64,000 nucleotides of DNA from NCBI RefSeq assembly GCF_001579805.1, contig NZ_CP014546.1, positions 5,208,001 to 5,272,000 on the forward strand, read 5' to 3'. The stretch is from Pseudomonas azotoformans (GTDB lineage: Bacteria; Pseudomonadota; Gammaproteobacteria; Pseudomonadales; Pseudomonadaceae). Numbering within the stretch: the first letter of the stretch is position 1; every line of letters starts with the position of its first letter. Shown here piece after piece: positions 17,248 through 26,202 of the stretch. The translations under genes were made by a program, and so were the position numbers. The notes beneath the pieces were generated by a model. The model ran no database searches. It worked only from the letters and a program-made list of their open reading frames with translations, and was not told the origin of the DNA.

Positions 17248-17395
17248 GGGCAACGACACGCAAATCAGCGAAACAATGCGCCATGTTAGCCCTTTGTCTA
17301 AGCTTGATCACCCAGCAAACTTGGTTAGGCAACTTACCTTTAGATTTTTTTTGCCGTAGAATCATCCGGCCTTGTAAGGCGCCAATAATCCGCTG

Positions 17396-17533
17396 GAAGC
17401 TGTTTTCAAAGCGTCACGAGCACAGTCGTTCCTTCAGAACGGTGTTGGCGATGGTTAATGACTCGGTAGGTCAGAGCCCTCGCCAACCCTCATCAGCTCC
17501 GTTCTGCAGGCGTAAAACTTTGAAAGCAGCTTC
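17396..17533 (+). ncRNA. nested long-stem RNA structure in the acnB leader
   Basis: Three nested pairings are visible. The outer one joins 17396-17411 (GAAGCTGTTTTCAAAG) with 17518-17533 (CTTTGAAAGCAGCTTC), 16 pairs including one G-U. The middle one joins CAGAACGG (17435-17442) with CCGTTCTG (17499-17506). The inner one joins GTTGGCGA (17444-17451) with TCGCCAAC (17480-17487). It lies 111 nt before the acnB GTG start. No T-run follows, so it is more likely a 5'-UTR regulatory structure than a free sRNA. I know of no named element here. Confidence 0.5.
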
Positions 17534-17644
17534 TGTGAGGAATGCCGGCAGCGCTGGCTTTGCGGCCCAAAAAGCCCCCGAGCGCATGCGTGCCGTTCAT
17601 TTCTGGATGAGCGTCCCGTGGGACCACTGATGAGGGTAATAACT

Positions 17645-20254
17645 GTGCTTGAAGCCTACCGCAAACATATCGAAGAGCGTGCAGCCCTGGGTATCGTTCC
17701 CCAGCCGCTTAACGCCGAACAAACCGCAGGCCTGGTCGAGCTGCTGAAAAATCCTCCGGCTGGCGAAGAAGAATTCCTCGTTGACCTGATCACCAATCGC
17801 ATTCCACCAGGCGTTGACGAAGCTGCCTACGTCAAGGCCGGTTTCCTGTCTGCCCTGGCCAAGGGCGAAGCCACTTCCCCCTGATCAGCAAGCAACGCGC
17901 CGTTGAACTGCTTGGCACCATGCAAGGCGGCTACAACATCGTGACCCTGGTTGAGCTGCTGGACGACGCCACTCTGGCTCCGGTCGCCGCCGCCCAACTC
18001 AAGCACACCCTGCTGATGTTCGACGCGTTCCACGACGTGGCTGAAAAAGCCAAGAACGGCAACGAACACGCCAAAGCCGTGATCCAGTCCTGGGCCGACG
18101 GCGAGTGGTTCAGCAACCGCCCTACCCTGGCCGACAAGATCAGCCTGCGCGTGTTCAAGGTCACCGGCGAAACCAACACCGACGACCTGTCCCCTGCTCC
18201 CGATGCCTGGTCCCGTCCTGACATCCCGCTGCACGCCCTGGCCATGCTGAAAATGGCCCGTGAAGGCATCGTGCCGGACGAGCAAGGCAAGACCGGCCCG
18301 ATGAAGCAGATCGAAGAAATGCGCGGCCAAGGCTTCCCGATCGCCTACGTCGGTGACGTGGTCGGTACGGGTTCGTCGCGTAAATCGGCCACCAACTCCG
18401 TCCTGTGGTTCTTCGGCGACGACGTTCCGTACGTGCCGAACAAGCGCGCCGGTGGCTTCTGCTTCGGCAGCAAGATCGCTCCAATCTTCTACAACACCAT
18501 GGAAGATGCGGGCGCACTGCCAATCGAGTTTGACGTTACCAACATGAACATGGGCGACGTGATCGACCTGTACCCGCATGCTGGCAAAGTCTGCAAACAC
18601 GGCACCGACGAAGTCATCACCACCTTCGAAATGAAGACCCCGGTACTGTTGGACGAAGTCCGCGCCGGCGGCCGTATCCCGCTGATCATCGGTCGCGGCC
18701 TGACCGACAAGGCCCGTGCCGAACTGGGCCTGGGCCCAACCGATCTGTTCAAGCTGCCAGAGGCGCCTGTCGACACCGGCAAAGGCTTCACCCTGGCACA
18801 GAAAATGGTCGGCAAGGCCTGCGGTCTGCCAGAAGGCAAAGGCGTTCGTCCTGGCACCTACTGCGAACCGAAAATGACCACCGTGGGGTCCCAGGACACC
18901 ACCGGTCCTATGACCCGTGATGAACTGAAAGACCTGGCGTGCCTGGGTTTCTCGACCGATCTGGTCATGCAGTCGTTCTGCCACACCGCGGCCTATCCAA
19001 AGCCGATCGACGTGACCACCCACCACACCCTGCCTGACTTCATCATGACCCGTGGCGGTGTATCGCTGCGCCCAGGCGACGGCATCATCCACAGCTGGCT
19101 GAACCGCATGCTGCTGCCGGACACCGTCGGTACCGGTGGTGACTCCCACACCCGTTTCCCGATGGGCATCTCGTTCCCGGCCGGTTCTGGCCTGGTCGCG
19201 TTCGCCGCAGCCACTGGCGTTATGCCACTGGACATGCCGGAATCGATCCTGGTGCGCTTCAAAGGCAAGATGAAACCTGGCATCACCCTGCGTGACCTGG
19301 TTCATGCCATTCCTTACTACGCGATCCAGTCGGGTCTGCTGACTGTAGAGAAGAAAGGCAAGAAGAACGCCTTCTCCGGCCGCATCCTGGAAATCGAAGG
19401 CCTGAACGACCTGACGCTGGAACAAGCTTTCGAGCTGTCCGACGCCTCGGCTGAACGTTCGGCTGCCGGTTGCACCATCAAGCTGTCGAAAGAGTCGATC
19501 ACCGAGTACCTGAACTCCAACATCACCCTGCTGCGCTGGATGATCGGTGAAGGCTACGGCGACCCACGCACCCTGGAACGTCGCGCCCAAGCAATGGAAG
19601 CCTGGGTCAAGAACCCTGAGCTGATGGAAGCCGATGCCGACGCGGAATACGCGGAAATCATCGAGATCGACCTGGCCGAGATCAACGAGCCGATCCTCTG
19701 CGCACCGAACGACCCGGACGATGCCCGTCTGCTGTCGAGCGTTGCCGGCGAGAAGATCGACGAAGTGTTCATCGGTTCGTGCATGACCAACATCGGTCAC
19801 TTCCGCGCGGCCGGTAAGCTGCTGGAGCAGGTCAAGGGTCAGCTGCCAACTCGTCTGTGGCTGTCGCCGCCGACCAAGATGGACGCTCACCAACTGACCG
19901 AAGAAGGCTACTACGGCATCTACGGCAAGGCTGGCGCACGCATGGAAATGCCGGGCTGCTCGCTGTGCATGGGTAACCAGGCACGTGTAGAGCCGAATTC
20001 GACCGTTGTGTCGACGTCGACCCGTAACTTCCCGAACCGTCTGGGTGACGGCGCTAACGTCTACCTGGCTTCGGCCCGAACTGGCGGCAGTGGCCTCTAC
20101 CCTGGGTCGCCTGCCGACCGTCGAAGAGTACATGGGCTACGCAGCGAAACTGGACACCATGGCCAGTGACGTTTACCGCTACCTGAACTTCGACCAGATC
20201 GCTGAGTTCCGCAAGATCGCAGCTAGCGCCAACATTCCGGTGATTCAGGCCTAA
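17645..20254 (+). CDS. acnB: aconitate hydratase B (two 1-nt frameshifts in this sequence)
   Basis: Bifunctional aconitase / 2-methylisocitrate dehydratase of the TCA and methylcitrate cycles. The GTG start at 17645 follows GAGGG and yields [22 protein letters not shown], the AcnB N-terminus. The HEAT-like domain is followed by the swivel and catalytic parts. 4Fe-4S cysteines are visible in [11 protein letters not shown] and in [11 protein letters not shown]. The frame breaks at 17877-17881, where five C stand for an expected six, and again at 20075-20077, where CCC stands for CC. The two shifts cancel, and total length corresponds to 869 residues, normal for AcnB. All residues between them read perfectly in the shifted frame. 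Sequencing error is the likeliest cause; if real, the enzyme would stop after about 79 residues. Confidence 0.93.
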
Positions 20255-20272
20255 AGTGTTGATGTGAAGAGG

Positions 20273-20306
20273 CGCCGCGTATCGTGAGGTACGCGGCGTT
20301 TTTTTT
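20273..20306 (+). terminator. Rho-independent terminator of acnB
   Basis: A 9-bp stem CGCCGCGTA (20273-20281) / TACGCGGCG (20290-20298), an 8-nt loop and then eight T (20299-20306), 19 nt after the acnB stop. Confidence 0.9.
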
Positions 20307-20333
20307 ATGTCTGGGATATGGGTGGGACTGGGT

Positions 20334-21101
20334 ACATATCCGTTATTTGGGTAACGGCTGATATGGGTTCCGCCCTTACGGCGGGTCACTTTGGAAAAGC
20401 CCCAAAGTAACCAAAGGGCTCTTGCCCCAACACTCGGCACCTCGCCTAGGCTCGGTGTGCCCGTAATCCGACAGTGATTTGGGGGGCCGCCGCCACGCGC
20501 CATCCATGGCGCGGGGCGGCTAAACCGGCATCCCTGCCGGTTTACCCCCCAAATCCCTGCCGAATTCCGGCCAGCGTGTTTGACGGGGCGCCTAAGATCA
20601 AAATCAAAAGCAAGAGCACAGCGGCCTGACAGCCGGCTTGAGTGGTGTGAAGCAAAGGCAACAGCCAACGCGGTCCTGTAGGAGCTGGGGGGACGCCTAG
20701 TTCTTGCAGGCGATGGTCTTCAACGATGACGCGGGTAACCAGACAAAACGCGGCGTCCTCACGTTTTTCGCCGGCAAGCCAGCTCCTACAGAAAACGAAA
20801 AGCGTATCTACGATGCGAAGCGAGTCGCTCTTGATCTTGATCTGAGGCGCCCCGTTAAACACGCTGGCCGAACGCAGGCTTGAATCCGTGGGTAACCCGG
20901 CAGGACGCCGGGTTAGCCGCGCTGGGCCAAGGATGGCCCATCGCGGCGGCCCACGGATTCAAGCCGGAGTGAGGGCACACCGAGCCTAAGCGAGGTGCCG
21001 AGTGTTGGGGCAAGAGCGTTTTGGTTACTTTGCCGCTTTTGCAAAGTGACCCGCCGTAAGGGCGGAACCAATACCAGCCGTTACCGCAGCAACGGATATG
21101 T
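20334..21101. repeat. about 770-bp intergenic inverted repeat with internal cloverleaf-like cores
   Basis: This 870-bp gene-free stretch is two inverted copies of one dispersed-repeat type. Left arm about 20334-20613 and right arm about 20826-21101 match over ACATATCCGTT / AACGGATATGT at the ends, the CCGCCCTTACGGCGGGTCAC block, the GGCACCTCGCCTAGGCTCGG block and GGCCAGCGTGTTT. The core of each arm differs but is itself palindromic: GATTTGGGGGG (20476-20486) with CCCCCCAAATC (20545-20555) on the left, and CTTGAATCCGTGGG (20879-20892) with CCCACGGATTCAAG (20950-20963) on the right. Similar sequences recur in fluorescent pseudomonads. No transposase or coding frame is supported. Confidence 0.75.
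20677..20790. repeat. REPIN-like unit inside the large inverted repeat
   Basis: TGTAGGAGCTGG (20677-20688) and its complement CCAGCTCCTACA (20779-20790) bound 114 bp. This is the end sequence of a very common Pseudomonas REP doublet. It occupies the central spacer of the larger inverted repeat, so the two repeat types are nested. Confidence 0.7.
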
Positions 21102-21124
21102 AAACCAACAGACCTCGCTCAGCC

Positions 21125-22402
21125 TCAAGCAAAAAACGAATAAACCACCGCAGTAATCGCCACCAACCCCACCGCCGTGACAAACACATTGGACGCCTGC
21201 CCACGGTACTTGGCCATGGCCGGCACCTTGCGGATGGCATACATCGGCATCAGAAACAGGATCGAAGCAATGATCGGACCGCCGAGCGCCTCAATCATCC
21301 CGAGAATGCTTGGGTTCAACGTCGCAACGATCCAGCACACCACCAACATGAACGCCGCCGTCATCCGGTCCAGACGCTTGGCCTCAGGACGACGACCGGT
21401 CTTCAGCACCAGGCCCTTGAGGCCTTCACTGGCACCGATGTAGTGCCCCAGGAACGACTTGGCAATCGCCACAAACGCGATCAACGGTGCCGCAAACTCG
21501 ATGGTCGGATTATTGAAGTGGTTTGCCAGGTACGACAGGATCGACAAGTTCTGTGCCTTCGCCTCGGCAAGCTGCGCCGGCGACAGGGTCAGCACGCAGC
21601 TGAACACGAAGAACAGCACCATCACCACCATCAGCAGATGTGCGCGCGACAGGATCTGCGAGCTGCGCTCATCCGCGTGGACGCCGTACTGGCGCTTCTG
21701 GTCCACCGCAAAGGCCGAGATGATCGGCGAATGGTTGAACGAGAACACCATCACCGGAATCGCCAGCCACAAAGTGTTGAGCAGCGCAGACGGCGCAGGC
21801 ACCACGCTGGCGGTGCTGAGGATGCCGCCGTTCCAGTGCGGGATCAGGTACACCGCCAGGAACAGCAAGGCGACGATAAACGGATACACCATCAGGCTCA
21901 TCGCCTTGACGATCACCTGCTCACCGCAACGCACCACGGCCAGCAGGCCGAGGATCAGCACGAACGACAGCAGCGCGCGTGGTGGCGGCATGATGTGCAG
22001 TTGGTGCTCCATGAAGCTGCCGACCGTGTTGGTCAACGCCACGCTGTAGATCAGCAGGATCGGGAAGATTGCGAAGAAGTACAGCAAGGTGATCAGCGCA
22101 CCGGCTTTAATGCCGAAGTGTTCTTCGACCACGTCGGTGATATCGGAACCTTCACGGCCGGACAGCACGAAACGGGTCAGGCCACGGTGGGCGAAGAAGG
22201 TCATCGGGAACGCCAGTAGCGCAAGGATCACCAGTGGCCAGAAGCCGCCCAGGCCCGCGTTGATCGGCAAGAACAGCGTACCGGCGCCAATGGCGGTGCC
22301 GAACAGGCCAAGCATCCAGGTGGTGTCCTGGCGGCTCCAGCTTGTGAGGGTTGCAGGTGTCGTTGCATAGCGTTCGTCGACGCTATTGGCCTGATCATTC
22401 AT
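21125..22402 (-). CDS. HAAAP family serine/threonine transporter (SdaC-like)
   Basis: 425 residues from the ATG at 22402, preceded by CGGAGA. About 11 transmembrane helices. The first is WMLGLFGTAIGAGTLFLPINAGLGGFWP, the unwound-helix Gly motif (GTAIGAGTLFLP) of the hydroxy- and aromatic-amino-acid permease family; FSFNHSPIISAF is a second family signature. Resemblance is closest to SdaC/STP-type serine transporters, which co-transport protons. It stands alone after the inverted-repeat region and is divergent from a TetR regulator 284 nt away. Confidence 0.85.
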   Translation of the reverse strand: MNDQANSVDERYATTPATLTSWSRQDTTWMLGLFGTAIGAGTLFLPINAGLGGFWPLVILALLAFPMTFFAHRGLTRFVLSGREGSDITDVVEEHFGIKAGALITLLYFFAIFPILLIYSVALTNTVGSFMEHQLHIMPPPRALLSFVLILGLLAVVRCGEQVIVKAMSLMVYPFIVALLFLAVYLIPHWNGGILSTASVVPAPSALLNTLWLAIPVMVFSFNHSPIISAFAVDQKRQYGVHADERSSQILSRAHLLMVVMVLFFVFSCVLTLSPAQLAEAKAQNLSILSYLANHFNNPTIEFAAPLIAFVAIAKSFLGHYIGASEGLKGLVLKTGRRPEAKRLDRMTAAFMLVVCWIVATLNPSILGMIEALGGPIIASILFLMPMYAIRKVPAMAKYRGQASNVFVTAVGLVAITAVVYSFFA

Positions 22403-22580
22403 CCGGTCGGATCTCCGCATTTACACGGCCGGGACGAGTCAGAAAAACCTGACAGGCAGCGCCCCGACCATAGAAGGGGCCGGATTGTCCGGGATTCTTG
22501 TGAATAAGCAAAGACTTAGCTGAGGAACGGTGGTGCGGTGCAGGCCCGCAGGGGCACCTGTATACGGCGGTTTTCGGGGC

Positions 22581-22613
22581 GTGCGGCTGAATGCGGAATA
22601 TACATTCCCGCAC
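22581..22613. repeat. hairpin between transporter and TetR genes
   Basis: GTGCGG (22581-22586) and GAATG (22589-22593) pair with CATTC (22603-22607) and CCGCAC (22608-22613). It lies in the 284-nt divergent intergenic region and could be an operator or leader hairpin. No T-run is present. Confidence 0.35.
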
Positions 22614-22686
22614 AAATCTATTTTAGAATCGCGCTTGATCCTGTAGTTTTCATCCAGCATCCGCCGTTTATCCAGAGAGCCCTGCC

Positions 22687-23280
22687 ATGCCGCGCGTTTC
22701 CCGCAAACAAGCCGAACTCAATCGCGAAATCATCGTCGAGGCGGCCACGCACCTGTTTCGCGAGCGCGGCTTGCACGGTATCAGCCTATCGGACGTCATG
22801 GCCGCCGCTGGCCTGACCCACGGCGGTTTCTACGGGCACTTCGCCTCCAAGGAAGCGCTGGCCACCGAAGCCTGCCAGCAGGCCTTCGAGCAAGCGAACC
22901 TGGGCTGGCAGGCAAAGATCGATCGCAGTGAAGATCAGCAGACTGCCCGCGAGGCCGTGATGGGGCCTTATCTAACAGCCACCCATCGCGACAACCCTGG
23001 AGACGGCTGCCCCGTGTCGGCCTTCGCCCCGGACATGTGCCATGAGCCCGCCGACACTGCCTTGCAACACACCTTTATTGAGGGGGTCGAGAAGTCCCTG
23101 GAGGTCTTTGCGCAGCTACAGGATGGAGATCGCCAGGCAATGCTGGCCAAGTACGCAATGATGATCGGCGCAGTGACCCTCGCGCGTGCGACACGTGGCA
23201 ATCACCTGTCGGATGAATTCCTGGCTGCTGCACGAAATGCCCTACTGGCCGTTGACAGCCCTTCCTCCGTCCCAGCATGA
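22687..23280 (+). CDS. TetR/AcrR family transcriptional regulator
   Basis: 197 residues. The N-terminal TetR helix-turn-helix is clear: REIIVEAATHLFRERGLHGISLSDVMAAAGLTHGGFYGHFASKEALATEA (residues 14-63). The ligand domain contains GDGCPVSAFAPDM, a Cys-Pro motif shared by a subgroup of TetR repressors. ATG 22687 is preceded by AGAGAGCCC. It is divergent from the SdaC-like transporter and may control it or itself; the 284-nt spacer is large enough for both. Confidence 0.88.
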   Translation: MPRVSRKQAELNREIIVEAATHLFRERGLHGISLSDVMAAAGLTHGGFYGHFASKEALATEACQQAFEQANLGWQAKIDRSEDQQTAREAVMGPYLTATHRDNPGDGCPVSAFAPDMCHEPADTALQHTFIEGVEKSLEVFAQLQDGDRQAMLAKYAMMIGAVTLARATRGNHLSDEFLAAARNALLAVDSPSSVPA

Positions 23281-23287
23281 TCAGGCC

Positions 23288-23374
23288 ATGAATATTTTCC
23301 AGCGCTCCCTCACCCGCACCACCACCACGACCGCTTCCGGCGGGTCGTGCGGTGGCTGTGAGTGCTTGAGCTAG
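23288..23374 (+). CDS. 28-residue Thr-run / Cys-rich micro-ORF
   Basis: A short frame from ATG 23288 encodes MNIFQRSLTRTTTTTASGG followed by SCGGCECLS. It has six Thr in eight residues (codons ACC ACC ACC ACG ACC in a row) and three Cys at the C-terminus. It starts 7 nt after the TetR stop and ends 20 nt before a strong terminator. The Thr codons form one side of a hairpin (CACGACC with GGTCGTG). The ribosome site is weak. It could be an attenuator leader peptide, a small Cys-rich peptide or chance; no threonine genes follow. Confidence 0.35.
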   Translation: MNIFQRSLTRTTTTTASGGSCGGCECLS

Positions 23375-23394
23375 ACACTTCACAGATTCAACCC

Positions 23395-23426
23395 AAGGCC
23401 CCGCCAGCAATGGACGGGGCCTTTTT
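23395..23426 (+). terminator. Rho-independent terminator after the TetR gene and micro-ORF
   Basis: Stem AAGGCCCCG (23395-23403) / CGGGGCCTT (23415-23423), an 11-nt loop and T-run 23422-23426. It separates the TetR transcript from the isochorismatase gene. Confidence 0.88.
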
Positions 23427-23464
23427 ATTGCTCCGCCCGTTCGGCAATCACAAGGAGCAACACC

Positions 23465-23989
23465 ATGGCTGACGCCCTGCTGATCATCGACATGCAAACC
23501 GGCTTATACGATGGCCCGGAAAAGCCCTTCGAACGTGAACGTGTGCTCGCCACCATTAACCGGCTGATTCAGCGTGCACGCCTGGCTGGCGCCCCGATCT
23601 TCGTGGCGCGCCACACCGGGCCGGCAGGTTCACCGATAGAAGCCGGCAGCCCGCTCTGGCAGTTGTGGCATGAGCTTGAGGTGGATGAGTCCCGCGATCA
23701 CCTGTTCAACAAGACCCGCCCCAGCTGCTTCCTGGGCACAAATCTAGAAGCGCAACTGAGAGCGGCCCAGGTCAATGAACTGGTGATCGTGGGGATGAAA
23801 ACCCAGTTCTGCCTCGACACCACTTGCCGGGTAGCCGTGGAATTGGGGTTTTCCGTGGTGCTGCCAGAAGACGGCCACACCTGCATGGACACACCGGCAC
23901 TCAAGGCCGAAGCGATTATCGAGCATCACAATGCGACCCTGGCCGGGGCGTTTGTAAAGCGTGCACGTGCGGTCGAGATAAGCTTCTGA
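23465..23989 (+). CDS. isochorismatase-family cysteine hydrolase
   Basis: 174 residues. The catalytic triad of the family is visible: Asp9 in LLIIDMQ, Lys83 in FNKTRPSCF and Cys116 in GMKTQFCLDTT, with the usual cis-peptide-type VIVGMKT before the Cys. Such enzymes hydrolyse amides (nicotinamidase-like) or isochorismate-type ethers; the substrate cannot be told. ATG 23465 follows AAGGAGCAAC. It sits between a terminator and a 2-hydroxyacid dehydrogenase gene 53 nt downstream, probably one transcript. Confidence 0.88.
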   Translation: MADALLIIDMQTGLYDGPEKPFERERVLATINRLIQRARLAGAPIFVARHTGPAGSPIEAGSPLWQLWHELEVDESRDHLFNKTRPSCFLGTNLEAQLRAAQVNELVIVGMKTQFCLDTTCRVAVELGFSVVLPEDGHTCMDTPALKAEAIIEHHNATLAGAFVKRARAVEISF

Positions 23990-24042
23990 TCGCACAAATA
24001 CGGCATACTCCTCCCCTCAAACCCTTCAGGAAGAGCCTTCCG

Positions 24043-24996
24043 ATGACCGCTACTGTTTTGGTCCTGGTTGAAACCATCAACGAATACCTGCCCATCATCG
24101 AGGGCAATGACTTTCATGTGATCCTGGCACCGACACCCGCCGAACGCGCCGAAGCCATCAAGGCCCACGGCAGCCAGATCAGGGCCGTGTTGACCCGTGG
24201 CCCGCTGGGCTTGTACGCCGAGGAAATCGCCGCCCTGCCGCTGCTGGAAATCATCTGTGTGATCGGTGCCGGCTACGAGCATGTAGACCTGCAAGCCGCC
24301 AGCAATCGCGGGATCGTCGTGACCAATGGCGCCGGGGTGAACGCGCCATCGGTGGCCGATCACGCCATGGCATTGCTGCTGTCGCTGGTGCGCGGCATCC
24401 CGCAGACCGACGCCGCCGTGCGCCGCAGCGAATGGCCGAAAGTGATGCGCCCGTCCCTGGGCGGTAAGCAGTTGGGCATCCTCGGGCTCGGTGCTGTTGG
24501 CCTGGAAATCGCCAAGCGTGCAGCCCTGGGCTTCGGCATGGAGGTGAGTTACCACAACCGCCAACCACGCGATGACGTGGACTACACCTACTGCGCCACT
24601 GCGGTGGAACTGGCGCGCACCTCGGACTTTCTGATCCTCGCCACCCCCGGCGGTGCCAGCACCCGCCACCTGATCGATCGCCACGCCCTGGATGCCCTGG
24701 GCCCGAATGGCTACCTGGTCAACATTGGGCGTGGCAGCGTGGTGGTCACCGCCGACCTGGTCGCGGCCCTGGAGCAACGCCGCATCGGCGGCGCCGCACT
24801 GGATGTATTCGACGACGAACCCCAAGTGCCTGACGCCCTCAAGAAGCTCAGCAATACCGTGCTCACCTCCCATGTGGCCGGCCTGTCGCCCGAAGCGGCC
24901 CATGACACCGTGCAGCGCGTGGCCGATAACCTGGTGGAATACTTCGCCGGCCGTCCGGTGCTCACGCCGGTTGCCCTGCCCCCGCCCACTCAATGA
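24043..24996 (+). CDS. D-isomer 2-hydroxyacid dehydrogenase
   Basis: 317 residues from ATG 24043, which has AGGAAGAG upstream; a longer frame exists but overlaps the previous gene. The Rossmann motif GILGLGAVGLEIAKR (about 145-160) binds NAD(P). The catalytic set is Arg in INIGRGSVV, Glu in DVFDDEPQVP and His in TSHVAGLSPEA. Members reduce glyoxylate, hydroxypyruvate or other 2-keto acids. The N-terminal GAGYEHVDLQAASNRGIVVTN segment is typical of the glyoxylate/hydroxypyruvate reductase subgroup. Likely co-transcribed with the hydrolase before it. Confidence 0.87.
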   Translation: MTATVLVLVETINEYLPIIEGNDFHVILAPTPAERAEAIKAHGSQIRAVLTRGPLGLYAEEIAALPLLEIICVIGAGYEHVDLQAASNRGIVVTNGAGVNAPSVADHAMALLLSLVRGIPQTDAAVRRSEWPKVMRPSLGGKQLGILGLGAVGLEIAKRAALGFGMEVSYHNRQPRDDVDYTYCATAVELARTSDFLILATPGGASTRHLIDRHALDALGPNGYLVNIGRGSVVVTADLVAALEQRRIGGAALDVFDDEPQVPDALKKLSNTVLTSHVAGLSPEAAHDTVQRVADNLVEYFAGRPVLTPVALPPPTQ

Positions 24997-25125
24997 CCGA
25001 TCAGGCACGCTGATCATCGTCCAACACGCTAACCTATTAAGCCGCCCCGACCTTGTCGCTGGGCGGTTGTGCGCATTAGATTAGGAAATAGTCCAAGGCC
25101 TTTAGAATAAGCAGAAGGGATAAGC

Positions 25126-26193
25126 ATGGCGCTGAACGACCAATCGACCCAGATTCGCCCAGGCGAAGAACTTGATGCCAGCCTGATCGATCCCTACCTC
25201 AAGGCCCATATCCCCGGCCTGAGCGGCACGCCCACGATCAGCCAGTTTCCCGGTGGCGCGTCCAACCTGACCTACCTGCTGGAATACCCTGGCCAGGAAT
25301 TCGTGCTGCGCCGCCCGCCCTTTGGCCACAAGGCCAAGTCCGCCCACGACATGGGCCGCGAATACCGCATTCTCAACCAGCTCAAAGATGGCTTCCCCTA
25401 TTGCCCCAAGGCCTATGTGCATTGCACAGACGAATCGGTGATCGGCGCCGAGTTCTATGTGATGGAGCGGGTCAACGGCATCATCCTGCGCTCCGACCTG
25501 CCGCCTGAGCTGGGCCTGGACGCGGCCAAGACCGAAGCGCTGTGCAAAAGCTTCATCGACAAGTTCGTCGAACTGCACCAGGTGGACTACAACGCCTGCG
25601 GCCTGGCCGACCTGGGCAAGCCGGAAGGCTATGTAGAGCGCCAGATCCGTGGCTGGAGCGATCGCTACGAGAAAGCCCTGACCCCCGACGCGCCGCGCTG
25701 GGAAGCGGTACGCGCCTGGCTCAACGACAAAATGCCGGCCGACCACCCGACATCAAGCATCGTGCACAACGACTACCGCTTCGATAACGTGATCCTCGAC
25801 CCGCACAACCCGATGCAGATCATCGGCGTGCTGGACTGGGAGCTGACCACCCTCGGCGACCCGTTGATGGACCTGGGCAACACCCTCGCCTACTGGATCG
25901 AAGCGGCCGACCCGGCGCCGGTGCAACTGATGCGCCGCCAGCCGAGCAACGCGTCGGGCATGCTCACCCGCCGTGAATTCGTCGACTACTACGCCGAGCG
26001 CTCGGGCATCCAGATCGACAACTTCGACTTCTACTACACCTACGGCCTGTTCCGCCTCGCCGGCATCGTGCAGCAGATCTACTACCGCTTCTTCCATGGC
26101 CAGACCCAGGACAAACGCTTTGCGCAGTTCATTCACATGAACAAGCTGCTGGAGCAGATGAGCCTGAACGTCATCAGCAAATCGTCCCTTTAA
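25126..26193 (+). CDS. phosphotransferase family protein (ACAD10/11-like kinase)
   Basis: 355 residues with an APH-like kinase fold. The nucleotide loop is FPGGASNLTYLLEY, followed by FVLRRPP. The Brenner motif is HNDYRFDN (catalytic Asp) and the metal-binding segment is VLDWELTTLGDPLMDLG. This version resembles the kinase domain fused to acyl-CoA dehydrogenases in ACAD10/11, thought to phosphorylate 4-hydroxyacyl-CoAs. It is 9 nt from a short-chain dehydrogenase gene, consistent with a small lipid or hydroxy-acid catabolic operon. ATG 25126 follows AGAAGGGAT. Confidence 0.87.
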   Translation: MALNDQSTQIRPGEELDASLIDPYLKAHIPGLSGTPTISQFPGGASNLTYLLEYPGQEFVLRRPPFGHKAKSAHDMGREYRILNQLKDGFPYCPKAYVHCTDESVIGAEFYVMERVNGIILRSDLPPELGLDAAKTEALCKSFIDKFVELHQVDYNACGLADLGKPEGYVERQIRGWSDRYEKALTPDAPRWEAVRAWLNDKMPADHPTSSIVHNDYRFDNVILDPHNPMQIIGVLDWELTTLGDPLMDLGNTLAYWIEAADPAPVQLMRRQPSNASGMLTRREFVDYYAERSGIQIDNFDFYYTYGLFRLAGIVQQIYYRFFHGQTQDKRFAQFIHMNKLLEQMSLNVISKSSL

Positions 26194-26202
26194 GGAACCG
26201 CT

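Noticed and set aside
17827..20133. 768-residue open frame antisense to acnB
   Set aside because: It is a by-product of GC-rich third positions; it has no family resemblance, and the plus strand encodes clear AcnB.
20334..21101. Insertion sequence or CRISPR array
   Set aside because: No transposase frame and no regular spacers; the arms are two inverted copies of a non-coding repeat.
23288..23374. Threonine operon leader (thrL-like)
   Set aside because: No threonine biosynthesis gene follows, and the ribosome site is weak; kept only as a tentative micro-ORF.
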